Assembly: GCA_030830965.1 (NCBI GenBank)
Contig: JAURLX010000008.1
Span: forward strand, 1 to 36,413
Reading direction: 5' to 3'
From: Verrucomicrobiota bacterium
GTDB lineage: Bacteria; Verrucomicrobiota; Verrucomicrobiia; Opitutales; UBA953
Length of the DNA: 36,413 nucleotides
Part shown: piece by piece, positions 26,885 through 36,300 of the stretch
Layout: each line of letters begins with the position of its first letter
Numbering within the stretch: position 1 is the first letter of the stretch
Translations under genes and position numbers: made by a program
The notes under the pieces: generated by a model
Database searches by the model: none
The model's input: only the letters and a program-made list of their open reading frames with translations
What the model was told of the DNA's origin: nothing

Positions 26885-28366
26885 ATGGCCCAAGCCTTCA
26901 AGCTCACCCGCGTGGGCTCCCTCAAGACCCCGGTCGAATTCCGCGCGCACTGCGCCTCCGTCGGCGCGGACATCCCCGTCGCCGACGCGCTTCGACCCGG
27001 GCCTGACAACCCGCTACTGCGGCCACTCGAAGGCGTGCGAATCAACGGACGCGTCCCGGGCAACCGCATCGCCATCCACCCGATGGAGGGCTGGGACGGC
27101 ACGACGACCGGCGGCGTGACCGACGAGATGCGCCGGCGCTGGCGGCGCTTCGGAGCGAGCGGGGCGAAGATTGTCTGCGGGGCCGAGGCCATGGCCGTGC
27201 GGGCCGACGGACGGGCCAATCCCAACCAGCTGGTCCTCGTGCGCGAGAACCTCGATGGCGTCGCCGAGCTCGTGCGCATCCTGCGCGAGGAGCACGCCGC
27301 CCGCTGGGGCACGGCGGACGACCTCGTCGTCGGCTTCCAGCTCACCCACTCCGGCCGCTTCTGCCGCCCGCACGACAAGAAGCGGTGGGAGCCGCGCGTC
27401 GCCTTCCGGCACCCGATCCTGGACCCACGCTTCAACGTGACCGACGACGCGCAGGTCCTGACCGACGGCGACGTCGACGACCTCGTCGCCGCCTACGTCG
27501 CCGCCGCCCGGCTCGCGCGCGAGGCCGGCGCGGACTTCGTCGACATCAAGCACTGCCACGGCTACCTGCTGCACGAGTTCCTGGGGGCGCACACGAGGCC
27601 CGGAAGGTTCGGCGGCTCCTTCGAGAACCGCACGCGCGTCCTGCGCGACATCGTCGCCGGCATCCGGGCGAACGGCAATCCGATCGACCTGGCCGTGCGG
27701 CTCAGCCTCTACGACATGGTGCCGCACCGGCCCGACCCCGCGCTGTCCGCGCCCGGCCGGCCGGGACCGGGCGTCCCCGAGGAGCACGCCCATCTCCTGC
27801 CCTATCGGTACGCCTTCGGCTGCGACCCCGCCGACCCGACCCGCGTCGACCTCACGGAGACGTTCCGCTTCGTCGAGCTCCTCGGCGAGCTCGGCTTCAA
27901 GCTGCTGAACACCACCGCAGGATCCCCCTACTACAACCCCCACCTCCAGCGTCCTGCGGCCTACCCGCCCAGCGACGGCTACCAGCCGGCGCACGATCCG
28001 CTCGTGGAGGTGTCGATGCAGGTCGCCGCGGTGAAGGCGCTCAAGGAGCGCCTGCCCGCCGGCATGGCCGTGGTCAGCTCCGGGCTCAGTTATCTGCAGG
28101 AGCACCTGCCGGCCGTGGCGCAGGAACTGCTCGATCGCAGGTGGACCGACTCCGTCGGGATCGGACGCGCCGTCCTCAGCTACCCTGCGATGCTGGCCGA
28201 TGCGGCCCACAATGGGACGTTGGAGACCAGGCTCATCTGCCGCACCTTCAGCGACTGCACCACCGCCCCCCGCAACGGCCTCGTGAGCGGCTGCTACCCG
28301 CTGGACAAATTCTACACGGCGCGGCCCGAGTTCCAGCGGCTCAAGGAGATCAAGCGCGGCGGCTGA
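26885..28366 (+). CDS. NADH:flavin oxidoreductase, Old Yellow Enzyme family
   Basis: A 493-residue FMN enzyme. After an N-terminal extension of about 50 residues it shows NRIAIHPMEGWDGTTTGGVTD and GAKIVCGAEAMAV, then FQLTHSGRFCRPH with the His-x-Gly substrate site region. It continues with DIKHCHGYLLHEFLGAHTRPG followed by RFGGSFENRTR, and FNTT/SVGIGRA-type phosphate-binding parts near the end. The C-terminus CRTFSDCTTAPRNG has paired cysteines but no obvious 4Fe-4S motif, and there is no second NAD-binding domain. The HPMEGWDGT subgroup is, to my recollection, common in Planctomycetes and Verrucomicrobiota, with unknown substrates. The ATG at 26885 lies 2 bp after the aldolase stop, so both are surely cotranscribed. 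Confidence 0.9.
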   Translation: MAQAFKLTRVGSLKTPVEFRAHCASVGADIPVADALRPGPDNPLLRPLEGVRINGRVPGNRIAIHPMEGWDGTTTGGVTDEMRRRWRRFGASGAKIVCGAEAMAVRADGRANPNQLVLVRENLDGVAELVRILREEHAARWGTADDLVVGFQLTHSGRFCRPHDKKRWEPRVAFRHPILDPRFNVTDDAQVLTDGDVDDLVAAYVAAARLAREAGADFVDIKHCHGYLLHEFLGAHTRPGRFGGSFENRTRVLRDIVAGIRANGNPIDLAVRLSLYDMVPHRPDPALSAPGRPGPGVPEEHAHLLPYRYAFGCDPADPTRVDLTETFRFVELLGELGFKLLNTTAGSPYYNPHLQRPAAYPPSDGYQPAHDPLVEVSMQVAAVKALKERLPAGMAVVSSGLSYLQEHLPAVAQELLDRRWTDSVGIGRAVLSYPAMLADAAHNGTLETRLICRTFSDCTTAPRNGLVSGCYPLDKFYTARPEFQRLKEIKRGG

Positions 28367-28372
28367 GCGCGC

Positions 28373-29077
28373 TCAGGGTCGCTCGAAGACCAGCAGGTGC
28401 TGCCACGGGAGCCCGGCGCGGGACTCCACGAACCTGAAGCCGCAGGCCTCGAACTCCTTGCGCGCCTGGGCCTCGGTCATCTTGTGCAGCCGCTTGATGG
28501 GCACCTGGGCGTCCTCCGCCCGGTACTCGAGGAGGTAGATGCGTCCCTTCGGACGCAGCGCCTTGAGGATCGAGGCGAGCATCTCGGCCGGATGCGAGAA
28601 CTCGTGGTAGGCGTCGACCATGAGCGCCGCATCGAGCGAGCCGGCGGGCAGGCCGATGCCGTCGACCGATCCGAGCCGGCCCTCCACGTTCTTCACCTTA
28701 AGCTCCCTCGCCTTCGCGGAGAGGAACTCCAGCATCTCCGGCTGGATGTCCACGCCGATGACCCTTCCCTTCGGCACCTTGGGAGCGAGACGGAAGGCGT
28801 AGTAGCCCGAGCCGACGCCGATGTCGGCGACCACGGCGTCCGGAGCAAGCTTGAGCAGCTCGATGGCCTTCAACGGAGCCTCCTCGCGCTCCCGCTCCGT
28901 GCGCTCAAGCCAGCCGATACCCGGATGGCCCATGACGTGGGAAATCTCCCGGCCCATGAACACCTTGCCGATGCCGTCCGGCGAGGCCTTGCTTTCGGTG
29001 TAGGCGGGCGGGGGCGAGGCCAGGAGAACCGCGCCGCAGAAAGCGATGACCGTCGCCGGGAGGCGGGCCGCCCTCAC
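28373..29077 (-). CDS. Class I SAM-dependent methyltransferase with an export-like N-terminus
   Basis: A 234-residue protein whose Rossmann core has motif I VVADIGVGSGYYAF (82-95), motif II GRVIGVDIQPEML, a post-II block with LPAGSLDAALMVDAYHEF, and GRIYLLEYRAED. The N-terminus (RAARLPATVIAFCGAVLLASPPPAYT) looks like a signal peptide, followed by FMGREISHVMGHPGIGWLER, a block I associate with a family of predicted exported methyltransferases. The GTG at 29077 overlaps the stop of the cysteine-rich lipoprotein gene (GTGA), implying translational coupling; a GTG at 29095 is an alternative. SAM is not expected outside the cytoplasm, so the true location and substrate are open. It converges on the OYE gene with 6 bp between stops. 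Confidence 0.85.
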   Translation of the reverse strand: MRAARLPATVIAFCGAVLLASPPPAYTESKASPDGIGKVFMGREISHVMGHPGIGWLERTEREREEAPLKAIELLKLAPDAVVADIGVGSGYYAFRLAPKVPKGRVIGVDIQPEMLEFLSAKARELKVKNVEGRLGSVDGIGLPAGSLDAALMVDAYHEFSHPAEMLASILKALRPKGRIYLLEYRAEDAQVPIKRLHKMTEAQARKEFEACGFRFVESRAGLPWQHLLVFERP

Positions 29078-29211
29078 TTGGCCGAGGATGAGCACTTGCA
29101 GGACTTGCAGGTGCAGGCCTTGGCGTCAGAGCAGCAGTCGCAGCAGCAGGAGGAGGCGCAGGCGGTCAGGAGGCAGGCGGCCAGAATCGAAAGGAACAGG
29201 GAGGTTTTCAT
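29074..29211 (-). CDS. Small cysteine-rich putative lipoprotein (metallothionein-like)
   Basis: A 45-residue open frame from an ATG at 29211. It starts MKTSLFLSILAACLLTAC, a good lipoprotein signal with the lipobox LTAC (cleavage before C18). The mature part of 28 residues would contain ten cysteines: CASSCCCDCC, then ACTCKSCKC, ending SSSAK. One cysteine would be lipidated, leaving nine for binding soft metals such as Cu, Zn, Cd or As, or for disulfides. The signal peptide, lipobox, sensible end and 4-bp GTGA overlap with the methyltransferase start argue for a real gene despite its size. No Shine-Dalgarno is obvious. No homologue is recalled with certainty; metal binding is inferred from composition. 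Confidence 0.72.
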   Translation of the reverse strand: MKTSLFLSILAACLLTACASSCCCDCCSDAKACTCKSCKCSSSAK

Positions 29212-29301
29212 GCCGACAGCAAATGGCCATCCCCCTGTTTTGCAAGCGATTGAAACAAAGGAGGGGTTGCCGAACAGGGCCTTTTACCTATCATTCACAA
29301 A
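29212..29301. promoter_or_regulatory. Divergent intergenic region between the lipoprotein and giant pilin-like genes
   Basis: The 90 bp between the two divergent starts are clearly AT-richer than the flanks and should hold both promoters. An AGGAGGGG stretch (29259-29266) looks like a Shine-Dalgarno but is about 35 nt from the GTG and has no start codon in the right frame behind it. No -10/-35 pair could be assigned with confidence. Confidence 0.4.
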
Positions 29302-32300
29302 GTGCCCACCAGTCCATCAGCCCGGCCGGACGGAGCAGATTCGGCTCGTGCCGGCTTCAGCCTGGTGCTTTCGCTCACGGTGATGGCCTTGCTGGTGCTG
29401 ACCGTGATCAGCATCGCGGCCTTCATCTCCATCGAGGCGCGACTGACCGTGCAGCATCAGCTGGGCACCCGCGCCCGCCTCAATGCGCTCGCCTCCCTGC
29501 GTCTCGCCATCGGCCACCTGCAGCAGGAGGCCGGGCCTGACCGCCGAGCCACCGCACGCGCCGACCTCACCCAGCCCGGCGTCTCCGCGAGCGCCCTGAA
29601 GAATCCGATGTGGACGGGCGTCTGGCGCAGCGACCGCCCCGACCAGCCGCCCGCCTGGCTCGTCAGCGGTCGTGCCGACCGTGACGCCGGACTGCAGAGC
29701 GTCTCCCTTTCAGGCGAGGCCGACTACCCCGCCGGCCACTGGGCCCCCTGGCAGACGGACTACTCCCCCGAGGAGACCGAGCTCGTGAAGCTCGTGAGCC
29801 TCGGCAGCGCGACGGGCGTCGAGACGGTCACGCCCGTCTCCGGCGACGCGTTCAGTTTCGACAAGCCCAGCGGCCTGGTCCACTTGCCCCCGGTGCGCAT
29901 GCCGGACGAAGACACGGGCGGACGCTACGCCTACTGGATCGGCGACGAAGGGGTGAAGGCGCGCATCAACCTGCTCGAGCCGCGCAGCGCCGGCCTGGCC
30001 AACACCATCGGCAATCTGAGCGCCCTGCGCAGCCCGCTCAGGGCCGGCTTCGAGCTGCTGGCCGGTCTCGACGCGCTCGGTGCGCCCGCCGAACTCGCCC
30101 AGGTGGGCTCCGTCAAGGGCCTGGCGAACCTGAACGGCTTCGTCAGCGGCGGAGAGCCCGGGGGCACGCCTGCCCTCAACGCACGGCGTCTCTTCCATGA
30201 AGTCAGCATGACCTCGGCGGGCGTGCTCGCGGACTCCTACAACGGCGGCCTCAAACGGGACCTCTCGCTCGTCTTCGAACTCAACGACAATGACTTCGCC
30301 CGCACCGAGTTCGGGTCCGGCGTGAGCGGCGCAGCCGTGACCATGACCCATTCCGGCACCGCGGCGATGACGATGGGCATCCCCCTCAACGGCAACATCG
30401 TGCAGGTCGCCCCCGTGTTCAACCGCCTAGCGCCCGAAGGCAACGTGCGCGGCCCGACCTGGTGGACCCTGCGCACCTTCTACCGTCTGCACAAGGAGCT
30501 CGGGTGGGCCGGAGTCAAAATCCAGACCGCGCCCGGAGACACCGCCGGATGGGGCACGGCGGCGGCCCCCGTCGCGCGCGCCCGCACCTTCTACCCCAAC
30601 GTCCAGAGACTCCATCCGACCCCGGGAGGCGGCCAGGACAACAACATCCGGCGCAGGCTCTACACCTACTCGGACGTCTTCAACGGAGACCAGACCTCGC
30701 CGCTGAACCCCAACGTCGTCGACACGGGCACCATCTTCGACATCAGCTACCGTCCCGTCCCGCGCCCCGTCGCCGTCGCCGTCACGCCCTACGTGCACCG
30801 CGTCAGCGCCGTCTTCGGCGTCACCCGCAGCACCGTCCGCGCGCGTGGCAAGGACGTGCCCGTGCTCAACCTCTCGGTGGTGCCGCTGGTCGTGCTCCAC
30901 AACCCCTTCAATGTCGCGATCACCTCCGCCTCCCCGGACCAAGGGAACACCGACAAGTATTCCATGGCCCTGTCCTTCTCCGACATGGACCAGTGGACCC
31001 TGCGCTTCACCCGGTCCGGCGTCGCGGCGACCAGCGGGCAGTACGAGCTGCCACTCTCGGCCTTCTTCACGGGCGTGGACACCGAATCCAACAAGAACGA
31101 CCTGATGCGGGCCTACCTGCCCAGCACTTTCACGCTCCAGCCCGGGGAGTTCAAGGCCTTCAGCCCGTCCAGCGAGACGCCCAACACCCGCACGCTCATC
31201 ATGGCAGAGGGACTCAACCCGCTTTACGGGCTGCAGCTGCCCGATTCGGATTCAAGCGCGTGGGGCGGTTCGGGCGCAGACATCACCGACGCCGAGTCTT
31301 TCACCTTCTCCGTCATCCCCTACGGCAGCTTCCGCGTGAGACAGGCGCTCGCATGCTGGCCAGGCGACCAGCTGAAGAAGAACGCCTTCAACACCACCGC
31401 CCTCTACCACAAGTCGAGCGAGCACGCCGAGCTCTTCTACCGGAACCTCAACCCGGACAGCGAGGACCCGCCCGGAGGCTTGCCGAGCGTGGCCTTCACA
31501 GCGATACCCCTGAAAGTCGATTCGCTCACCGGCGTCCCCGGCACGCCGCTGCCCGTGACCGCGGTCGACATCGCCGCCCGGACGGGCAACTGGAGCAGCA
31601 GCCCATTCCCCGTCTTCTCCCATTCGAACCCGATGGCCGCCACCGTGCGGGCCGACGGGGCCGGTCGCACCGCGCCGGGCGGCAACAACGGGTTCCTCGG
31701 AGCCCCGCCGAGTTTCCGCGTCGGCTACCGCCGGCCCACGGGCTGGAACGACATCACCCCGCTGAACGGATCGGCCGCCTACGGGGGGTACTCGCTCGAC
31801 GCCGTCGGCTCGACCCGCTCGGTGCAGCTCGAGGTACCGCTCGTGCCTGCGACGTCGCTCGCCCAGCTCGGCGACGCGGCCTTCGGCCTCCGCGACCAGC
31901 AGCCCGCCTACGGCATCGGCGGCGGCTTCGCGAGCCTGCTGGTCGACTCACGCCGGAGCTTCCAGGACAACGGACCGAACTGGACGGAGTTCGACCAGAC
32001 CTATCTCCTCAACCACGGACTTTGGGACGCCTTCTACTTCTCAGGAGCGGGCCCGGTCATGAGCCGCTCCGGCACGCCCTACGAGCCCGTGGCCCCAGAC
32101 GTCATTCGGCCTCCCAGCAACAACACGCCGGGGCAGGACGACGCCTACGTCGAGACGCGCCCCCTCTCCCTGCCCGACACCCCCGACGATGACGTGCTGG
32201 ACGACTTCATCGCGGGGCTACGCACGCTCGGCAACCCCCGCCTGAGGCTGGTGGAGTCGTCGCAGACCGGTGACAACGCCCGACTCGCCATCGGCGACCA

Positions 32301-33291
32301 TCGGCGCTCGGCCTCGGTGCTGATGAACGACGGCGCCTTCAACGTGAACTCCACCTCCGTGGAGGCGTGGGCGGCCCTGCTCGCCTCGGCCAAGAAGCTC
32401 GCGCTGACACAGCTCCAACCTGGGCTGCCCACGGCCGGTTCCGACGCGAGATTCCCGCGGACGCTGCCCCATGGCGAGACTTCGCAAGCGCAGGGAGCGA
32501 TGACCGACGTCAGCAACTGGCAGGGCGTCGCCAGCCTGACCGACGCCCAGATCTATAAGCTCGCCGCGGCCATCGTGTCTGAGAACAAGACGCGGGCCGC
32601 CTTCAGCATCCGCGGCGAGCTCGACGCCATCAATCCACCGACGCCGAGGCTTTTCGCAGGAAAATCCTCCCCCTCCACGCCCTATCTCGGACTCTCCGAG
32701 TTCGTGAATCGCTTCCTCAGCTCCGACGCCTGGGTCGGGCGATGCGGCGCCCTGCAGGCGGCGATCTTCCGCGCCGATGCGGACCATGCGGCCGGACTCA
32801 GCGACCGCCTGGCGGGTGGCTCGCTCGGTCAGCTGAGCCAGGCGACCCTGGACCACCTCACCAACCCCAACGCCAGTTTCGCCAGCAATCCCGAGAACGG
32901 CGTGATCACGCGCGGCTCAAACCGGACGCACACCGCGCTGGGGGCTCCCGGCAACCTGCTGCAGAACGACCTCCTGAAGGTGATCGGCCCGGCCCTCGCG
33001 TCCCGATCCGACACCTTCGTCGTGCGAGCCTACGGCGACGCCGCTGAATCCTCCGGCGCGGTAGCGCGGGGTCTTCTCGAGGCCATCGTGCAGCGCCTGC
33101 CCGACTATGTCGACGAGGCGGACCCTCCGGAGAGCGGCAGCGCCGCACCGAAACCGACCTCGCTGGTCATCCCCGCTGAAAGCCAGACGGGCGAGGCCGC
33201 CCTCAGGACAGGACTGACCCAGGCAAACCGCATTTTCGGAAGGAAATTCAAAGTCATTTCCGTCCGCTGGCTGCGTCCCGACGAAGTCTGA
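29302..33291 (+). CDS. Giant pilin-like protein, Verru_Chthon cassette protein A type (copy 1)
   Basis: A 1329-residue protein with a short basic N-terminus and a prepilin-like helix GFSLVLSLTVMALLVLTVISIAAFISIEA (residues 18-46), then a very large domain presumably outside the membrane. The Gly-Phe junction fits prepilin peptidase cleavage, but position +5 is Leu, not Glu. Conserved blocks are LRLAIGHLQQEAGPDRRATARAD, PMWTGVWRSD, PPAWLVSGR, YWIGDEGVKARINL (211-224), HRVSAVFGV, LHNPFNVAI and GAFNVNSTSVEAWAALL (about 1011-1027). This matches what I recall of the Verru_Chthon cassette A family, restricted to Verrucomicrobiota. The GTG start lies in a lower-GC leader; no better start exists in frame. 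A paralogue follows after 57 bp. Function unestablished. Confidence 0.85.
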   Translation: MPTSPSARPDGADSARAGFSLVLSLTVMALLVLTVISIAAFISIEARLTVQHQLGTRARLNALASLRLAIGHLQQEAGPDRRATARADLTQPGVSASALKNPMWTGVWRSDRPDQPPAWLVSGRADRDAGLQSVSLSGEADYPAGHWAPWQTDYSPEETELVKLVSLGSATGVETVTPVSGDAFSFDKPSGLVHLPPVRMPDEDTGGRYAYWIGDEGVKARINLLEPRSAGLANTIGNLSALRSPLRAGFELLAGLDALGAPAELAQVGSVKGLANLNGFVSGGEPGGTPALNARRLFHEVSMTSAGVLADSYNGGLKRDLSLVFELNDNDFARTEFGSGVSGAAVTMTHSGTAAMTMGIPLNGNIVQVAPVFNRLAPEGNVRGPTWWTLRTFYRLHKELGWAGVKIQTAPGDTAGWGTAAAPVARARTFYPNVQRLHPTPGGGQDNNIRRRLYTYSDVFNGDQTSPLNPNVVDTGTIFDISYRPVPRPVAVAVTPYVHRVSAVFGVTRSTVRARGKDVPVLNLSVVPLVVLHNPFNVAITSASPDQGNTDKYSMALSFSDMDQWTLRFTRSGVAATSGQYELPLSAFFTGVDTESNKNDLMRAYLPSTFTLQPGEFKAFSPSSETPNTRTLIMAEGLNPLYGLQLPDSDSSAWGGSGADITDAESFTFSVIPYGSFRVRQALACWPGDQLKKNAFNTTALYHKSSEHAELFYRNLNPDSEDPPGGLPSVAFTAIPLKVDSLTGVPGTPLPVTAVDIAARTGNWSSSPFPVFSHSNPMAATVRADGAGRTAPGGNNGFLGAPPSFRVGYRRPTGWNDITPLNGSAAYGGYSLDAVGSTRSVQLEVPLVPATSLAQLGDAAFGLRDQQPAYGIGGGFASLLVDSRRSFQDNGPNWTEFDQTYLLNHGLWDAFYFSGAGPVMSRSGTPYEPVAPDVIRPPSNNTPGQDDAYVETRPLSLPDTPDDDVLDDFIAGLRTLGNPRLRLVESSQTGDNARLAIGDHRRSASVLMNDGAFNVNSTSVEAWAALLASAKKLALTQLQPGLPTAGSDARFPRTLPHGETSQAQGAMTDVSNWQGVASLTDAQIYKLAAAIVSENKTRAAFSIRGELDAINPPTPRLFAGKSSPSTPYLGLSEFVNRFLSSDAWVGRCGALQAAIFRADADHAAGLSDRLAGGSLGQLSQATLDHLTNPNASFASNPENGVITRGSNRTHTALGAPGNLLQNDLLKVIGPALASRSDTFVVRAYGDAAESSGAVARGLLEAIVQRLPDYVDEADPPESGSAAPKPTSLVIPAESQTGEAALRTGLTQANRIFGRKFKVISVRWLRPDEV

Positions 33292-33348
33292 CATTAAACG
33301 CCCGTTTTAGGCTTTAAAAGACCTTGTCCTGCATTGTTTAATAAGGGA

Positions 33349-36300
33349 ATGAGACGGATTGGAAGAAAACCGGGGTTCAGCCTCGTGCTGTCGCTGACCA
33401 TCATGTCGGCGATCCTTCTGCTCGTAATCTCCCTTTCGGCGTTCATCACGATTGAGACCCGGGCGAGCAGCCAAGCCCAGGTTCGTTCCATGGCGAAACT
33501 CAACGCACTGGCGGCGATGAGGCTGGCCGTCGCGCATCTCCAGCAGGAGGCCGGGCCCGACCGAAGAGCCACCGCCAGGGCGGACTTCACCGTCACCCAG
33601 ACCCAGGGGAGCCGCAACTGGTCCACGGCCAAGAACATGATGTGGACTGGAGTGTGGAGAAACGACCTCCCCGACATTCCGCCGGCCTGGCTGGTGAGCG
33701 GGCGTCATGACAGGCCCGCGGGCACCCAGTCCGTATCCCTTCATACGGTTTTCCTCCCGCACGTGCCGCCTGGCAGCTCCAACCTGAAGCCGGACTACCC
33801 CGAAGGAGTCTGGCTGCCCTGGCAGACGGACTACTATCCGCCCAGCGCGACGCTTGTCCCGCTCGTCGGAGACGCCAGCGCCGCAGGGCCGGTGGACGCC
33901 TATCCCTCGATTCTCGCCGCCCAGCCCGACCGGGTCGGCCGTCCGGACGGAAGAGTCACCCTGCCCAAGGTGCCGTTTCCGGAGGGTCAGGCCAGTTATG
34001 CCTACTGGATCGGCGACGAAGGGGTGAAGGTGAGATTTCCCCTCTCGGACCATCGCATCAGCGGTGCGACGGCCAACGACGAGACCCGGCGCGGAGCCGT
34101 CCGCTCCCCCGGCCGATTCGGACTGCAGGTCGTCGCCTCGCTCTCCGCGCTGGATCCGGACGCGGCCGACCCTCGCATCACGGCGCAGGAGGACTTCAGC
34201 CTGGCCCCTCCGGCAGGCCTGACTCCCGCCGCCGCGCTGACACTGGCGAAGGAGAACTGGACGCTGCTTTCCTACGCCTCGCGCAGCGTGCTGGCGGACA
34301 GCCATTGGGGCGGCCTCAAGGTCGACCTGTCATCCGTCTTCGAACTCAGCGACGCCCAGTTCCGCGCGACTGAATACGGGGCGGGGGCCGGGCCCTCGAC
34401 TTACGCCTGGAACCCCTTCGACCATCGCGGTGGCGCCGGCAGACCGTCGCTCACGACGCCGGTCTGGACCGATGCCCGGAACCTGGTCAGGTTCATCGAG
34501 CCCGGCTGGGCCGCAGACCATTTCCTCGCCCCGACCTACACCGTCAGCGACATCACCAGGCCCGGAAGCCGCATACGAGGCCCGCTCTGGGAGGCCATCC
34601 GTGGCCACCATCTGCTGTATCGGGAAGTGGAGAGACCCGCGCCTGAGTCGCCCACCCTGAGGGCACGGGCCCACTATCCCAACACGCGGAGCCTGGCCGG
34701 ACAGGTCAACATCGGGACGGCCCACTACTCCCACCTCTACAACCGGATGGACACGTCGGAGGACCCCTGGGCCTTCGATTCGATCAGGACCACGCCGGCG
34801 CCGAAGCCGATCAAGCCTGGCGTAACCCCCTACGTGGCAAGGCAGCTCCTTGTTTTCGGACTTCAGGAGGACGCTGCGTCGCGTGCGCTCCGGCTGGTGC
34901 TCTCCCCGATCACGGTCCTGCACAACCCCTACAATATCGCCCTGCGCATCCAACCGGAGATGCCAGGCGACGCCGGCATGCGCCTCTCCTTCAGGATGTG
35001 GGACGCCTGGATACTGGATCACACCTCGACGGCCGGCGGCGGCACGATCTGGTCCAAAAACCTTCTCGAGATGGCCACGCGGACCGGGGGTAGCCCCAAC
35101 CGATCCGAGAGCATGAGGGTGTACATTCCGCCGGTGACCCTGGAGCCAGGAGAATTCAAGGTGTTCTCCCTCCCCGGACCCGAGCCGACGCCTTTCGACC
35201 GCATCGGCACCACCGTGGAAAGGTTCGATTTCTTGGGCGGGTTCTGGGTCGGCTGCCTTACGCCGGGGAGCGGCCCCCTCCTCCGTAACCCGAGCGACAC
35301 GCTGAGCTTGCAGCTGCGCAGCTCCGGGCCCTTCTACGTCAGGCACATGATCTCCTGCTGGCCGGGGGATCGTCTGAACGAGGTCGGGAACTCCAGCGAC
35401 TCGATCCTTTTCAACGCCTCGAGCGAAGTGACCGAACTGCTCTCCAACAGCATCGACTCGGGACGGAGCGGCTTCGCCCCGCCCATCACCATTCCCCCGC
35501 TCGCCGTGCTTCCGGTCGCAGGGCAGCCCCCCCAGCCGTTCGCGGTCATGGACTACGGGGTGCGCTGGTCCAACGACCCCCTTCCTTTTCCGATCTTCAC
35601 CCGCTCCAACCCCACGTCCTTGATGACCAGGCCGGAGGCTACCGGCTGGGGACCGTCCAGCATGCCGTCGGGGTACGCGACGACCTCCAGCAGCTTCAAG
35701 ATGCTGGTGCGCGGCATCACCGACTGGACGCAGGTGATCGAGACGGACCTGGGAGGTCGCCAGGCCTTCGGAGGGACCAGCAGCTCCTCGGCAGGCCTGA
35801 CGCACGCAGTCTACACCGAGGTACCGCTCCGCCCTCCCCTTTCGCTCGCCGAATACGCCCACGCCAACGTCCATCTGCGCGACCAGGACCCGCTGCTGGC
35901 CGCAGGCAACAGCTTTGCCTCGCCCTTCATCGAGAGACATCGCGTCTGGGTCTACAGGTCGGCCCAGAACAACACCGATGTGGATCGGTCCTACCTGCTC
36001 AATGCCGCCCTCTTCGACCGGCACTTCCTCTCCGGAGTGGGTCCGGTCTGGGTGGGCGGAAGCGAAGTCACGCCGATGACCACCGTCATCGATGACTTCG
36101 CCGCCGGCAGGAGACCGCTCGCGAATCCCCGCATCAGCCTGCTGGACGGGCCCAATTCCGCCAACACCCGCAGGGCCCTGGGCTCCCATCGCACCTTTGC
36201 CTCCGCGGTGCTCCTGGACGGGGGCTTCAACGTGAACAATGTCTCCGTGGACGCCTGGGCCGCCCTGCTTGGCTCCACCAAGGGACTGCCTTCCGGCGAC

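Noticed and set aside
33292-33348. Terminator or hairpin between the two giant pilin-like genes
   Set aside because: Only short AT-rich complementarities (AAACG/CGTTT with a 2-nt loop) are present, too weak and tight for a real hairpin.
34330-36189. 619-codon minus-strand open frame opposite the second giant pilin-like gene
   Set aside because: The plus-strand protein aligns block by block with its neighbour, whereas this frame has no recognisable motif.
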